NCBI GenBank assembly: GCA_025059875.1
Contig: JANXCT010000003.1
Location: 130,176 to 194,175, forward strand
DNA: 64,000 nucleotides
Direction: 5' to 3'
Source of the DNA: Candidatus Kapaibacterium sp.
Lineage (GTDB): Bacteria; Bacteroidota; Ignavibacteria; Kapaibacteriales; HRBIN21
The notes below the pieces were generated by a model. The model saw only the letters and a program-made list of their open reading frames with translations, was not told the DNA's origin and did no database searches. Below, in pieces: positions 1 through 8,852 of this stretch (within the stretch, counting starts at the first letter, position 1; each line of letters begins with the position of its first letter). Position numbers and translations under genes: made by a program.

Positions 1-1461
1 GACCCGATGGGCTATCCGGCCGCTGATGCCAGCGTCAATCTCATCGAAGACTAGCAGCGGCAGCCGATCGGACTTGGCCAGTATGCTCTTGAGCGCCAGC
101 ATAATCCGAGAGATTTCCCCACCGGAAGCAACCTTAACGAGCGGTCGGGGCTCTTCACCACGGTTCGTGGTGATCAGGAACTCCACACGGTCAATCCCCG
201 TGGAAAATGCCCGATAGCGCCGGCCGCTGAGCTCTACCCAGAGCTCCTCTCCCGGGGAAGCCTCCTCCATGGCAAGCTGAACGACGAAGCGGCTGTAAGG
301 AATGCCTAACTCCGCGAGGAGTGATACAACCTCTCGCTCCAGCCATCGGGCGACGTCCTCGCGCTTGTTGTGGAGCCGCTGAGCAGAGCGGGCAAGCTCA
401 CGCCGGCAGCGTTCTACTTGCTGCGCTGCCTGCTCCAGGTAGTACTCTACCTGATCGGCTAACTGGAGCTCTTCCTCCCACTTCTGCTTCTGGCGGAGCG
501 CTTCCTCCACGGAACCGTACCGACGCCGTAGGAGCTGGAACTGCGCCATTCGCTGCCGGATCTGCTCCAAGCGCTCCGGGTCGAAGTCTAATCGTGCCGA
601 GTAGCTCTGTAGAGAACGGGCCAGCTCTTCCACCCCCACAATCCAGGATTGGGCCTCTGTGACGACTTCGGTGAAGCGTCGGTCAATTCGCGCCAGTTCC
701 TCCAGCAAGTTGCGCACCCGCAACAAACGGTCCCGGACGGCATCGTCGTCTCCGTAAAGCAGCCCGTAGATCTGCGTCGCCAAAGCATAGAGCCGCTCGG
801 CGTGTTCGCTGAGCTGGAGCTCTGTTTGCAATGTTTCCTCTTCCCCCGGCTTCGGATCGATCGAGGCAATCTCTTGCAAGCGCAGCCGGAGCCACTCCCG
901 TCGTTCGCGCAGCTCATGCTGGCGTGCCTGTAGGTCTCGGTAGACTGCGATAGCCTGCTGTAGGCGCTGGTATGCTTCTGCATACTCCTGGCGGAGTGCC
1001 TCCAATCCACCAGCATCGTCCAAGAGGCGGCCGTGGGTCTCCACCCGCAACAGCGACTGCTGCTCATGCTGCCCGTGGAAGTCCACGAGCTGCTCCCCAA
1101 CGAGGCGCACCAGCGAGAGTGGGGCAGGAGAGTCGTTGATGAAGCACCGCGTCGTCCCCCGAGAGCTAATCTCACGCCGCAGGAGCAGCTCCTCCCCTTC
1201 CAACGGATATCCCTGCTCCGCTAGGAAACTCGCCAAAGGTCCCTGGGGGTCCACGCGGAAGAGTGCCTCTACGATCCCCTTAGTAGCACCCCGCCGCACG
1301 ACGTCTGCACCAGCCCGTTCCCCTAAGACGAGCAAGAGAGAGTCCACCAGCAGTGACTTCCCTGCTCCTGTCTCGCCTGTGATGACGTTCAACCCTGGAC
1401 CAAACGTCAGCTCCAAGCGCTCAAAGAGCGCAACGTCCTGGATGAAGAGGCGGCACAGCAC
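1..1461 (-). CDS. recN: DNA repair protein RecN, C-terminus cut by window edge
   Basis: SMC-like ATPase acting in recombinational repair of double-strand breaks. The 487 visible residues start MLCRLFIQDVAL at a GTG codon; no ATG fits. The Walker A motif GETGAGKS lies at residues 29-36 and a signature-like FHGQHEQQSLL near 165. A long Glu/Arg/Gln-rich coiled coil follows, and the window edge is reached in the Walker B/D-loop region (LLVFDEIDAGISGRIAHRV). Full RecN is about 550 residues, so roughly 65 are missing. A -7 type promoter octamer lies 55 nt upstream, overlapping the ftsK stop, so recN probably has its own promoter as well as read-through from ftsK. The GTG start is the weakest part of the call; the family assignment is secure. 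Confidence 0.93.
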   Translation of the reverse strand, partial: MLCRLFIQDVALFERLELTFGPGLNVITGETGAGKSLLVDSLLLVLGERAGADVVRRGATKGIVEALFRVDPQGPLASFLAEQGYPLEGEELLLRREISSRGTTRCFINDSPAPLSLVRLVGEQLVDFHGQHEQQSLLRVETHGRLLDDAGGLEALRQEYAEAYQRLQQAIAVYRDLQARQHELRERREWLRLRLQEIASIDPKPGEEETLQTELQLSEHAERLYALATQIYGLLYGDDDAVRDRLLRVRNLLEELARIDRRFTEVVTEAQSWIVGVEELARSLQSYSARLDFDPERLEQIRQRMAQFQLLRRRYGSVEEALRQKQKWEEELQLADQVEYYLEQAAQQVERCRRELARSAQRLHNKREDVARWLEREVVSLLAELGIPYSRFVVQLAMEEASPGEELWVELSGRRYRAFSTGIDRVEFLITTNRGEEPRPLVKVASGGEISRIMLALKSILAKSDRLPLLVFDEIDAGISGRIAHRV

Positions 1462-1515
1462 CGTACCCTTTCGAGCCGGGAGGCCCTACACAGCACCCAA
1501 CGCTAGGATTGGCGG

Positions 1516-1523
1516 CAAAATTA
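1516..1523 (-). promoter_or_regulatory. -7 promoter element of recN (TAATTTTG)
   Basis: Minus-strand octamer TAATTTTG fits the Bacteroidota -7 consensus TAnnTTTG. It overlaps the ftsK stop codon and sits 55 nt upstream of the recN GTG. No convincing -33 TTTG was seen. Confidence 0.55.
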
Positions 1524-3980
1524 TAGGATGCCCTCCAATTCCGATTCGCTCCGCAGGAGCACTGTTCGGGCACGGCTACCGTCCGCAGGCCCAACGATGC
1601 CTGCCGCTTCCAGCTCGTCCATGATGCGGGCCGCGCGGGAGTACCCGACTTTAAGCCGCCGCTGGAGCAAAGAGACTGAGCCCTGCTGATGGCGAACCAC
1701 TAGGCGTGCTGCTTCGGCGAAGAGAGGATCGCGGCCGCCTGCACCCCCCTTACTCCCCTCTTCGGCGCGCTCTGACACCGTCGGCAACAGGTACGGTTCT
1801 GGGAAGCCAGGCTGCTGTGCGATAAAGTTACAGACTGCCTCTACTTCTTCGGTGCTGACGTACGCGTTCTGCAGCCGTATCGGCTTCGGGAGGCCTCCGG
1901 GTAGGAAGAGCATGTCACCACTACCCAGGAGCTGCTCTGCCCCTGCCATGTCCAAGATGACCCGGGAGTCCACGCGGGAAGCCACTTGGTAGGCAATTCG
2001 AGCGGGGAAGTTCGCTTTGATGAGCCCCGTGATGACATCGACGGAGGGGCGCTGAGTAGCGACGAGGAGATGGATTCCAACAGCGCGTGCTAACTGCGCC
2101 AGACGGGTGATTGGTTCCTCCACGGCCCGGGCTGCTGTCAGCATGAGATCGGCCAACTCATCAACGACCACCACGATGTACGGCAGGGGCCTACACTGCT
2201 GTCCCAGCTTACCTTCCTGAACGCGGCGGTTGTAGTCTACGATGTTGCGCTGCCCCGCCTGCGCTAAGAGGTCGTAGCGACGCTCCATCTCCAGTTCCAC
2301 AGCCTTCAGCACTGTTACGGCCGCCGCTGGGCTAGTGACAATCGGTTCCCTAACGTCCGGGGAGATCGCAAGGAAGTGATGTTCCAGCATACCGTACGGT
2401 GTCAGCTCCACCTTCTTCGGGTCGATGATGACAAACTTCAGCTCCCACGGTCGGAGCCGGAACAGGAGCGAGAGGATCATCGTATTGAGCCCCACGCTCT
2501 TTCCGGAGCCGGTTGCCCCTGCAATGAGCAGGTGCGGCATCCGGGCTAGATCAGCGCAGTAGACCGAGCCAGTAATAGTCACACCGAGCCCGAGCGGTAG
2601 CGCTGCCTCCAAGTTCTGGAAGGCCGATGACTCCACAATGCTGCGGAAACGGACAAGGGCACGCCGGTGGTTGGGGATTTCCACAGCAACCGTCCCTCGG
2701 CCTGGAACGGGCGCTATGATGCGCACCCCTGGCGCTTTTAGGGCTAAGGCAATGTCATCGGCCAAGCTCTCAATCTGGCTGACCTTGACCCCCGCGGCAG
2801 GGACGAACTCGTACTGCGTCACCACTGGTCCAGGGGTCACCACAAGGTTCTCGATCCCGATGCGGAAGGTTTCCAGCTTCTCCTGAAGCAGGCGTGCATT
2901 CCGTTGGAGTTCAGCCTCGTCTACGGGCAGTGCATCCTCCCCGCCCAGCAGGAGCGAAGATGGAGGCAGCATATACCCGGACAGCTCCTCAGGCACCGTC
3001 AAAGGAGCAGGGGCTGAGGGCCCCTCAACTGCCTGTCCCTTGCTCTGCTCCCTTGGGAAGCGCTCAGAGGTTGTCGACGAGATTTGAGATACCCCCGGAG
3101 TTCCCTGAGCGGCCTTTGAGCCCGGAGAAGTTGCGGACGCCATCGGTACAATGGGTGCCGAGGTCGCTTCTGGAACCATCCCCGGCTGGACTGTAGCATC
3201 CTGTGTCCGGACTCGCACGATACGGGCCGGTTCGTCAGTGGAGGCTGCAACTCCTCTCTCGGTCTGCAGCGGCGGAGAAGGAGCCGTTTGGCGCCGTTCC
3301 TGCTGGGACCGCTGCTGACGATCTCGCCACCGTGCCCATAGCAAACGGGCTTGCCGGAAGAGCTGCTCCATGGCACGCGGGAATTCTACAATCAGTACTG
3401 CTACCGCCGCTGCCACAACCAGCACGATTGCTCCTGCCGTGCCCAGTAGTTGCCCGAGGACAACGGCTACGAAGGTCCCCAGCATCCCACTCCATTCCAG
3501 CGGAAGCTCCGCAAAGGCCGGGATTCCCCGCAAGCTCCCAGCACCCACAGCTCCCAACACCGCCAGTAGGAGTATCGCAAAGCTCCTCCGCCACACAGCC
3601 GCGGGAATGACCTCGTAGTGAGCAACCTCCCAAGCCCACCACCCCATGAGGAGTGGCAGCACGAGGCTCGCGTATCCGATCCCCAGTGCTACGAACACGT
3701 GAGCGATGAGTGCCCCCAGGAGTCCGAGCCAATTATGAGTTGTCTCCGCCTTCAACCGAGCCTCTGGCTCGCCACGGATGAGCCCTACCAGGTCACTCCA
3801 GTGCAGTGCGGCATTGTCCTGGTCCTCGGGCGTGTAGGAGAGGAGAGCAAGGCCCAGCAGCAGTGCCGCTGCTACCAGGAGCACGGCTAGGAGATACCGC
3901 TGCTGACGTCGGAGGAGACGGGTATGCGAACGCTCACGCCGCTCCCGCAGAGGGGGGTGGTCGAAGGACATTACCCGCAT
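1521..3980 (-). CDS. ftsK: DNA translocase FtsK/SpoIIIE
   Basis: Septum-located DNA pump that clears and aligns chromosome termini during division. The 819-residue protein has a basic N-terminus, then about four membrane segments within residues 28-200 (for example LLAVLLVAAALLLGLALLSY). A Pro/Ser/Gln-rich linker runs to about 330. The RecA-like motor carries Walker A GATGSGKS and Walker B IVVVVDELADLM. The last about 65 residues form a winged-helix gamma domain (LLQRRLKVGYSRAARIMDEL) that would read KOPS-like sites. The linker is short compared with enterobacterial FtsK. It starts 13 nt after comB, so it is probably co-transcribed. ATG at 3980 is used; an ATG three codons inside is equally possible. 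Confidence 0.95.
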   Translation of the reverse strand: MRVMSFDHPPLRERRERSHTRLLRRQQRYLLAVLLVAAALLLGLALLSYTPEDQDNAALHWSDLVGLIRGEPEARLKAETTHNWLGLLGALIAHVFVALGIGYASLVLPLLMGWWAWEVAHYEVIPAAVWRRSFAILLLAVLGAVGAGSLRGIPAFAELPLEWSGMLGTFVAVVLGQLLGTAGAIVLVVAAAVAVLIVEFPRAMEQLFRQARLLWARWRDRQQRSQQERRQTAPSPPLQTERGVAASTDEPARIVRVRTQDATVQPGMVPEATSAPIVPMASATSPGSKAAQGTPGVSQISSTTSERFPREQSKGQAVEGPSAPAPLTVPEELSGYMLPPSSLLLGGEDALPVDEAELQRNARLLQEKLETFRIGIENLVVTPGPVVTQYEFVPAAGVKVSQIESLADDIALALKAPGVRIIAPVPGRGTVAVEIPNHRRALVRFRSIVESSAFQNLEAALPLGLGVTITGSVYCADLARMPHLLIAGATGSGKSVGLNTMILSLLFRLRPWELKFVIIDPKKVELTPYGMLEHHFLAISPDVREPIVTSPAAAVTVLKAVELEMERRYDLLAQAGQRNIVDYNRRVQEGKLGQQCRPLPYIVVVVDELADLMLTAARAVEEPITRLAQLARAVGIHLLVATQRPSVDVITGLIKANFPARIAYQVASRVDSRVILDMAGAEQLLGSGDMLFLPGGLPKPIRLQNAYVSTEEVEAVCNFIAQQPGFPEPYLLPTVSERAEEGSKGGAGGRDPLFAEAARLVVRHQQGSVSLLQRRLKVGYSRAARIMDELEAAGIVGPADGSRARTVLLRSESELEGIL

Positions 3981-3992
3981 TACTACCCCTCT

Positions 3993-4781
3993 CTATGCTG
4001 CACATTCCGGCATCGTCGGCTGCTGCACTTCTCTGTTTCCCTGAGCCGAACGGGAACCCACTGCGTACAGCCGCCCGGCGTGCCACCGTGGCACGACCGA
4101 TAGGCAGTCCAGCTGAAGGGCATACTCAACGTCTCGCTGCTTCCCCTCCAGCGTTAAGAAGCGAGCATGCCGGCTGCACCGGAGGACGGCCGAAAGGAGA
4201 TCTGGCTCGGCACGCTGGAAGGCTGTGAAGGCCACATGAGCTGCATCTGTCAAGGCTACTGAGCGGAGCTGCCGTAGCTCTGCAACGAGTGCCCCAGCCC
4301 CGATGACATCCTCATACGCCACGGAACCTTTGTGCCCAGCACAGCAGATGAAGACGGCCTTAGGCTTGAGCTGATGACAGTACTCCACGACCGCAGCCCG
4401 GTTCACCAAGCCCATCATGATCGTGCTTGCCCTTTCTCCGTCCGGCAACCGTCGCAGCAATGGAGTACCGTTAGTGGAGACGAACGCTATCCGCTTGCCG
4501 GCAACGGCTCCCCCGGTATACTCCAGTGGAGAGTTCTCCAGAGCGAACCCCGGAATCGGGCGTCCGTCTTGCTCACCAGCCAACAGTACTGTCCCTTCGG
4601 GTTCCCGCTGTGCAAGCTCCCATGCCTCCTCAGGGGTCACGCAAGGCAGAACTGCGTCAGCACCGTATGCCAAGGCCGTGCAGAGAGTCGTGCTCGTCCT
4701 CAGCACATCAACCAAGACGTAAAGCCCTTCCGGCTGGCTCTCCGGAAGCAACGAGGGAACGAGCACTACTTCAATCCGCAT
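3993..4781 (-). CDS. comB: 2-phosphosulfolactate phosphatase family protein (ComB)
   Basis: Member of the ComB family, Mg-dependent phosphatases named for the coenzyme M precursor 2-phosphosulfolactate. In non-methanogens the true substrate is often unknown, so the reaction is inferred from family only. The protein has 262 residues starting MRIEVVLVPSLLP. Family features seen are VLVDVLRTSTTLCTALAYGA, LAGEQDGRPIPGFALENSP and the segment FVSTNGTPLLRR. A longer reading frame extends upstream to 5012, but its extra 77 residues are low-complexity and cross the promoter octamer at 4808-4815, so ATG 4781 is preferred. It is divergent from the lipoprotein at 4897 and leads into ftsK 13 nt downstream. 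No other coenzyme M or sulfolactate gene is nearby. Confidence 0.85.
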   Translation of the reverse strand: MRIEVVLVPSLLPESQPEGLYVLVDVLRTSTTLCTALAYGADAVLPCVTPEEAWELAQREPEGTVLLAGEQDGRPIPGFALENSPLEYTGGAVAGKRIAFVSTNGTPLLRRLPDGERASTIMMGLVNRAAVVEYCHQLKPKAVFICCAGHKGSVAYEDVIGAGALVAELRQLRSVALTDAAHVAFTAFQRAEPDLLSAVLRCSRHARFLTLEGKQRDVEYALQLDCLSVVPRWHAGRLYAVGSRSAQGNREVQQPTMPECAA

Positions 4782-4807
4782 CGCCACCAACTGCACCTGC
4801 GGTAGGC

Positions 4808-4815
4808 CAAAAATA
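4808..4815 (-). promoter_or_regulatory. -7 promoter element of comB (TATTTTTG)
   Basis: Minus-strand octamer TATTTTTG lies 27 nt upstream of the comB ATG, a spacing repeated at several other starts in the window. It argues against the longer comB reading frame. Confidence 0.6.
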
Positions 4816-4896
4816 CACCAAAAGCAGAGAGTCGCCCGCCTACACTCCTGCCGCAGAGTCGTTCGTCGCTGCCGCTCGGACAGCGAGGGATGCTCG

Positions 4897-5259
4897 ATGC
4901 AGACCATGCTACTGCTCCTCCTTGCTGCAGTTAGCCTCATGGTGGCGGGCTGCGTACGCTCTGATTCCCCCACAGGCCTAGCCAATACGCCCCCAAGAAT
5001 CGACAGCATCACGATCTCACCCCAAATCCTGCGTGTAGGGCAGCCCGCAACAGTGACGTGCTACGCCCAGGACCCTGACGGGGATCCACTAAGCTATTCC
5101 TGGAGCGCCTCTGCTGGGGCACTCGTTGGGAGTGGCGCCCGCGTCTTCTACGTCCCCGACCCTTGCTGTGGAGGCTTGACGAACACGATTTCCGTCGTAG
5201 TCCTGGATGGAAGAGGAGGAGCAACCCAAGGGCAGCTCTATGTGGCAGTCTCTCCGTAG
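4897..5259 (+). CDS. Small lipoprotein with one Ig/PKD-like domain
   Basis: The 120-residue protein has a lipoprotein signal, a hydrophobic stretch ending LMVAGC with the acylated Cys at 19, so it is predicted to be membrane-anchored facing the periplasm or surface. The rest is a single beta-sandwich of Ig/PKD type: PPRIDSITISP, then ATVTCYAQDPDGDPLSYSW, ending VVVLDGRGGATQGQLYVAV. This is the pattern of cadherin/PKD folds. Two adjacent cysteines (PDPCCGG) near residue 90 are unusual for the fold and recall the Cys pairs in the lipoprotein at 45163. Its 3' end overlaps the start of the next gene by 20 nt, suggesting coupling. Function unknown; possibly a small surface adaptor. Confidence 0.75.
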   Translation: MQTMLLLLLAAVSLMVAGCVRSDSPTGLANTPPRIDSITISPQILRVGQPATVTCYAQDPDGDPLSYSWSASAGALVGSGARVFYVPDPCCGGLTNTISVVVLDGRGGATQGQLYVAVSP

Positions 5260-6187
5260 GGCGCTCCTCGTTGCCCTTGGACATGGCCTGCTTGGCGTCA
5301 GCACAGGAGTGTATGGACAAGCCTGCTGCGGCCCCCCAAGTGTATCCCTGGCAGGGACCGAACGCGGGGTAGACCCAGCGACGCCTGTGAGCCTTACGGT
5401 AGCCTACAGCTTCACTCGGTTCACCCGTGCGGCGAAAGCCACGACCACCGTTCCTGATCCGCTCAACCGCCAGGCTCTAAGCCACCTCTGGCGTGTGGAG
5501 GCTGAGTTCGCTGTCCTTCGGGACTGGGCTATAGTGGCATCGCTGCCGTTTACGCTCAAGGAGCGAAGCCTCCGGGTGGACACGCTCTCTACGGTCTACC
5601 GCGCTGCCGGGGTAGGAGATGCGATGGTCCTGCTCAAACGCGCCCTCCGTCCAAGCAATCTTCTCGCACCTTGGGACATCGCTGTCGGCGTTGGAGTAAA
5701 GGCCCCGACGGGCTCCTCAGACCAGGCACGGGATGGAGTCCGCCTCCCACGAGACCTCCAGCCCGGCAGCAGCACGTGGGAGGTCCTGGGCTGGGGATTC
5801 ATCGCGGCTGTGTTCCCGGAGCCATTCCTCGGCCATGCTGTATCGGCGCTGGTCCGCATCCCACTCCAAGCTGACGCGCTCGGCTACCGGACTGGTACAG
5901 AGGTCCAGGTTCTGCTGTCGAGTAGCTGGCTCGATGCTCCACTGCCCTGGCTCGTACCCAGCCTCGGTGTGCGCCTTCGCGGTACCAGCTCAGACCGTTT
6001 CAACGGGCAGCCCCTGCCAGCAACGGGAAGCCTCTGGATAGATGCGGTCCCAAGCTGCACCTTGCTGTCCAGTCCGTTTGCAGCGCGACTCCAAGCCGTG
6101 CTGCCCGTCTTCTGGCGCACGAATGGCGTCCAGCTCATGCATACGTGGGGTATCGCTGTAGAAGCGCGCTGGAGCTGGCAGCCATAG
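5240..6187 (+). CDS. Outer-membrane beta-barrel protein, MetA/transporter-like
   Basis: The 315-residue exported protein begins MWQSLRRALLVALGHGLLG, a signal peptide with likely cleavage after GVYG. The mature part alternates short hydrophobic and polar strands ending in an aromatic-rich terminus (AVEARWSWQP), as in outer-membrane barrels. The segment GVGVKAPTGSSDQ, then LPRDLQPGSSTWEVLGWGF, is characteristic of the barrel family often annotated as MetA-pathway-of-phenol or transporter-like (PF13557 type). Substrate unknown. A start at 5207 would give an acidic, non-signal N-terminus, so ATG 5240 is preferred; it overlaps the preceding lipoprotein gene. The pair may act together in the cell envelope. 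No regulatory signal of its own is visible. Confidence 0.7.
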   Translation: MWQSLRRALLVALGHGLLGVSTGVYGQACCGPPSVSLAGTERGVDPATPVSLTVAYSFTRFTRAAKATTTVPDPLNRQALSHLWRVEAEFAVLRDWAIVASLPFTLKERSLRVDTLSTVYRAAGVGDAMVLLKRALRPSNLLAPWDIAVGVGVKAPTGSSDQARDGVRLPRDLQPGSSTWEVLGWGFIAAVFPEPFLGHAVSALVRIPLQADALGYRTGTEVQVLLSSSWLDAPLPWLVPSLGVRLRGTSSDRFNGQPLPATGSLWIDAVPSCTLLSSPFAARLQAVLPVFWRTNGVQLMHTWGIAVEARWSWQP

Positions 6188-6198
6188 AAGGGTTCTGG

Positions 6199-7521
6199 CT
6201 ACAGCTGCTCTGCGCTGTACCGCGTACGCCACCATTGCCGCAAGCGTTCCCTGTACACGGCCTCTAGGCCCACTTCCGCGGGGGCGTAGTACACCTTCGG
6301 CTCCATGCCCTCAGGGAAGTAGCGCTGTTCCACGAAGTGGCCCGGGAAGTCGTGGGGATAGCGGTACCCCTGCCCGTACCCCGCACGGGCGAGTGCCGTA
6401 GTGGCGGGATTGCGCAGGTGGAGCGGTACTGCGGTTAGCACTCCCGAGCGCACATCCTCTATGGCTGCCTCCAAGGCCCGATAGGCAGCGTTGGACTTTG
6501 GACAACAGGCCAGGTACGTCGCCACTTGGGCCAATACTATCCGGGCCTCTGGCATCCCAATCCGCTCCACAGCCAACAGAGCTGAAACCGCCATTGGCAG
6601 CGCCTGCGGCTCCGCATTCCCTATGTCCTCGCTCGCCAAGACGACCAGCCGACGAGCGATGAAACGCGGGTCTTCCCCACTTTCCAACATCACTGCCAGC
6701 CAGAAGACAGCTGCGTCTGGATCAGAACCGCGCACGGACTTGATGAAGGCGGAGACCACATCGTAGTGTCGCTGCCCGTGAGCATCATAGCTCGGCAAAG
6801 AGCGAGCTAGAGCCTGCCGGACGTGCTCAGCCGTAATCCTGCGAGTGCCTCCGTGCAACTCTGCTAAGACCGCTGCAGCCTCCAGTACCTGCAGTAGGAC
6901 TCGCGCATCACCAGCCGCCAGCCGCAATAGTTCTGCTTCCCCCTCCACCTGGATCGGCTGCCCATAACGGCTCTCCAGCGCTGCAACTCCTCGCCGCAGC
7001 AACTCTCGAAGCTCCTCTTCCGTGAGTGGCTGGAGCTCGTAAACCCGGCATCGCGACAGCAGTGCTCCCGAGAGCACGAAGCTCGGTGGCTCAGTCGTGG
7101 TACCGATGAGGATGAGTGTGCCCTCCTCCACGGCCCGCAGCAGAGCATCCTGCTGCGGACGCGTACACCGATGGATCTCGTCAATGAACAGCACCACGCG
7201 ACGTCCTTGCCGCCGCAGAGCCGCTGCACGTCGCAACAACTCTCGCAGAGCTGTCATCCCTACCTCGGTTCCCGCCAACTGCAGCCACTCCGCTCCTAAT
7301 TCCTGCGCCACGATACGGGCAATCGTCGTCTTGCCCGTCCCCGGCGGCCCCCAGAGAATGGTGGAGGGGAAGTACCCGCGCTGCAGGAACTGGCGCAACG
7401 CCCCCCGAGGTCCAACTAGATGCTGCTGGCCCACCACCTCCTCGAACCGCTGCGGACGAAGCTGCTCCGCTAGCGGCACATGCTCTCCTACCGCTGAGTC
7501 TCCCTGGCTAAAGAGCCGCAT
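6199..7521 (-). CDS. rarA: Replication-associated recombination protein A (RarA/MgsA)
   Basis: AAA+ ATPase related to the clamp loader, acting at stalled replication forks. The 440 residues carry the family opening PLAEQLRPQRFEEVVGQQHL, Walker A GPPGTGKT at 58-65, Walker B VVLFIDEIHR, sensor-1 LIGTTTEPP and arginine finger region ALLSRCRVYEL. The C-terminal MgsA-type tetramer domain includes ARRLVVLASEDIGNA and ends with the typical RYPHDFPGHFVEQRYFP. A longer frame to 7650 only reads into the preceding gene in another frame; ATG 7521 gives the normal RarA start. It is last in the run methyltransferase, aminotransferase, RdgB fusion, rarA, beginning 65 nt after the fusion gene ends. Confidence 0.95.
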   Translation of the reverse strand: MRLFSQGDSAVGEHVPLAEQLRPQRFEEVVGQQHLVGPRGALRQFLQRGYFPSTILWGPPGTGKTTIARIVAQELGAEWLQLAGTEVGMTALRELLRRAAALRRQGRRVVLFIDEIHRCTRPQQDALLRAVEEGTLILIGTTTEPPSFVLSGALLSRCRVYELQPLTEEELRELLRRGVAALESRYGQPIQVEGEAELLRLAAGDARVLLQVLEAAAVLAELHGGTRRITAEHVRQALARSLPSYDAHGQRHYDVVSAFIKSVRGSDPDAAVFWLAVMLESGEDPRFIARRLVVLASEDIGNAEPQALPMAVSALLAVERIGMPEARIVLAQVATYLACCPKSNAAYRALEAAIEDVRSGVLTAVPLHLRNPATTALARAGYGQGYRYPHDFPGHFVEQRYFPEGMEPKVYYAPAEVGLEAVYRERLRQWWRTRYSAEQL

Positions 7522-7586
7522 TCCAGCGAACACCCTCGCTCGAAAGGCAAAGACGGGTAATCCCTTGTCTTCACGTCTCCGCCGAC

Positions 7587-8852
7587 TCACGAGAGCACGT
7601 GGGAGAAAGCACTTCGCGCCTGGGCCCATTCCTCCTGGAGCCTCTCCCACTGAGCCGAGCTGCAGAATGGCTGCAGCTCTCGGAGGAGCTCCTCACCCTG
7701 TTGTGGCGTGACTCCTAAGCGCAGGAGGGCCCGTAAATGTGACTGCACCTGCCGCCACCACCCGCCCACCGCAACTAAGGTTGCTACCGCCGTAGCCTCC
7801 CGAGCCACCAACTCCAGCCCTTGGCGCGAGAGCACACTCCCGTAGGCAACCCGAAGGACCATGTCCTCCAGAGCCGGAGCCGCCGCGCGGAGCCGCTCCC
7901 GTACCCGATCCGCCTGCTCACCGTAAACCCTCTGGAAGAGCTCCACCCCGATCGCCTCCGGCGACGACTGGAGCTGCTCTGACGGTCCTTCCCAGACCAT
8001 CCCCATCTGCTGGCACACGCGCTGAGCACACTGTAGGGCCTCGATCGCCGCCGGGAATCCTGCAAAGAGACAGAGCTGCAGAAGCCCCTCACCTACGGCG
8101 TTCAGCGGCATCCCCAACTGCAGTGCCCGCTGGAGCTCGCGCTCCAGCACCTCCTCCTGCCCAGGCCGGGCAGCCGCGGCGCAGATCCGCATCAGTAGGG
8201 GAAGCCATTCTGGAAGCGCCTGCTCGGACACGCACTCTTCACGATGCTCCGGAGCTTCGTCTGACCAGAGCCGGCGAAGCTCCGCCAGAAGCGCCTGCAT
8301 CGCCCAGTAGCGGTGGCTGAGCCGATTCTTCTCGCTCGGCTCCATCTCCCCGAAGGTCCGCTCTTCCCCTTCCGGCACGAAGATGGGATCGTAGCCGAAA
8401 CCGAAGTGTCCCCGCTCTTGGAACGCAATCCAACCCTCGACAACCCCTTCCACGCAGATGGTGCGGAGATGGTCGCGATAGCAGAGCACCGTCCGAAAGC
8501 GAGCCCGGCGCTGCTCCTTCGGAAGGCCCTGAAGGAGTTCCAGAACCGCCCGGCGATTCTCTCCATCGCTCCCCACGAAGTGGGCAGAGTGAACCCCCGG
8601 CTTACCTCCCAAAGCCTCCACCTCCAAGCCAGAATCGTCAGCAACGACAGGAACCCAGAGGCGTTCAAACAGGGCCGTAGCCTTCAGATAGGCGTTCTCC
8701 TCTAGCGTCGCACCCTCCTCCACCCGATCCCAGCCTTCTATCTGTCCCGGCGCAACGAACTCCAGCTCGCCAGGAGCCAGCTCTGAGGCAAGCTCCTGGA
8801 GCTCTCGGAGCTTGTGAGGATTCTGCGTTGCTACGACGATGCGCCGCACCAT
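7587..8852 (-). CDS. rdgB: Fusion: RdgB/HAM1 XTP/dITP pyrophosphatase plus carboxymuconolactone-decarboxylase-like domain
   Basis: One 421-residue frame with two unrelated parts. Residues 1 to about 200 are a complete RdgB/HAM1 house-cleaning nucleotidase that removes dITP and XTP: VVATQNPHKLRELQEL, GATLEENAYLKA, VVADDSGLEVEALGGKPGV, FGFGYDPIFVPEGEERTFGEM and the closing SEKNRLSHRYWAM. Residues about 215-421 resemble the double-module carboxymuconolactone decarboxylase/AhpD-like family: LGMPLNAVGEGLLQLCLFAG, then FQRVYGEQADRVRERL, VLSRQGLELVAREATAVATL and QSHLRALLRLGVTPQQ. No AhpD-type CxxC is visible, so peroxidase chemistry is unlikely. No stop or frameshift separates the halves. It overlaps the aminotransferase gene by 22 nt. 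The role of the C-terminal half is unknown. Confidence 0.87.
   Translation of the reverse strand: MVRRIVVATQNPHKLRELQELASELAPGELEFVAPGQIEGWDRVEEGATLEENAYLKATALFERLWVPVVADDSGLEVEALGGKPGVHSAHFVGSDGENRRAVLELLQGLPKEQRRARFRTVLCYRDHLRTICVEGVVEGWIAFQERGHFGFGYDPIFVPEGEERTFGEMEPSEKNRLSHRYWAMQALLAELRRLWSDEAPEHREECVSEQALPEWLPLLMRICAAAARPGQEEVLERELQRALQLGMPLNAVGEGLLQLCLFAGFPAAIEALQCAQRVCQQMGMVWEGPSEQLQSSPEAIGVELFQRVYGEQADRVRERLRAAAPALEDMVLRVAYGSVLSRQGLELVAREATAVATLVAVGGWWRQVQSHLRALLRLGVTPQQGEELLRELQPFCSSAQWERLQEEWAQARSAFSHVLS

Noticed and set aside
588-1175. 195-codon minus-strand frame inside recN
   Set aside because: Translation is Arg/Ser/Cys-rich and lies in another frame of recN, whose true frame gives clear RecN motifs.
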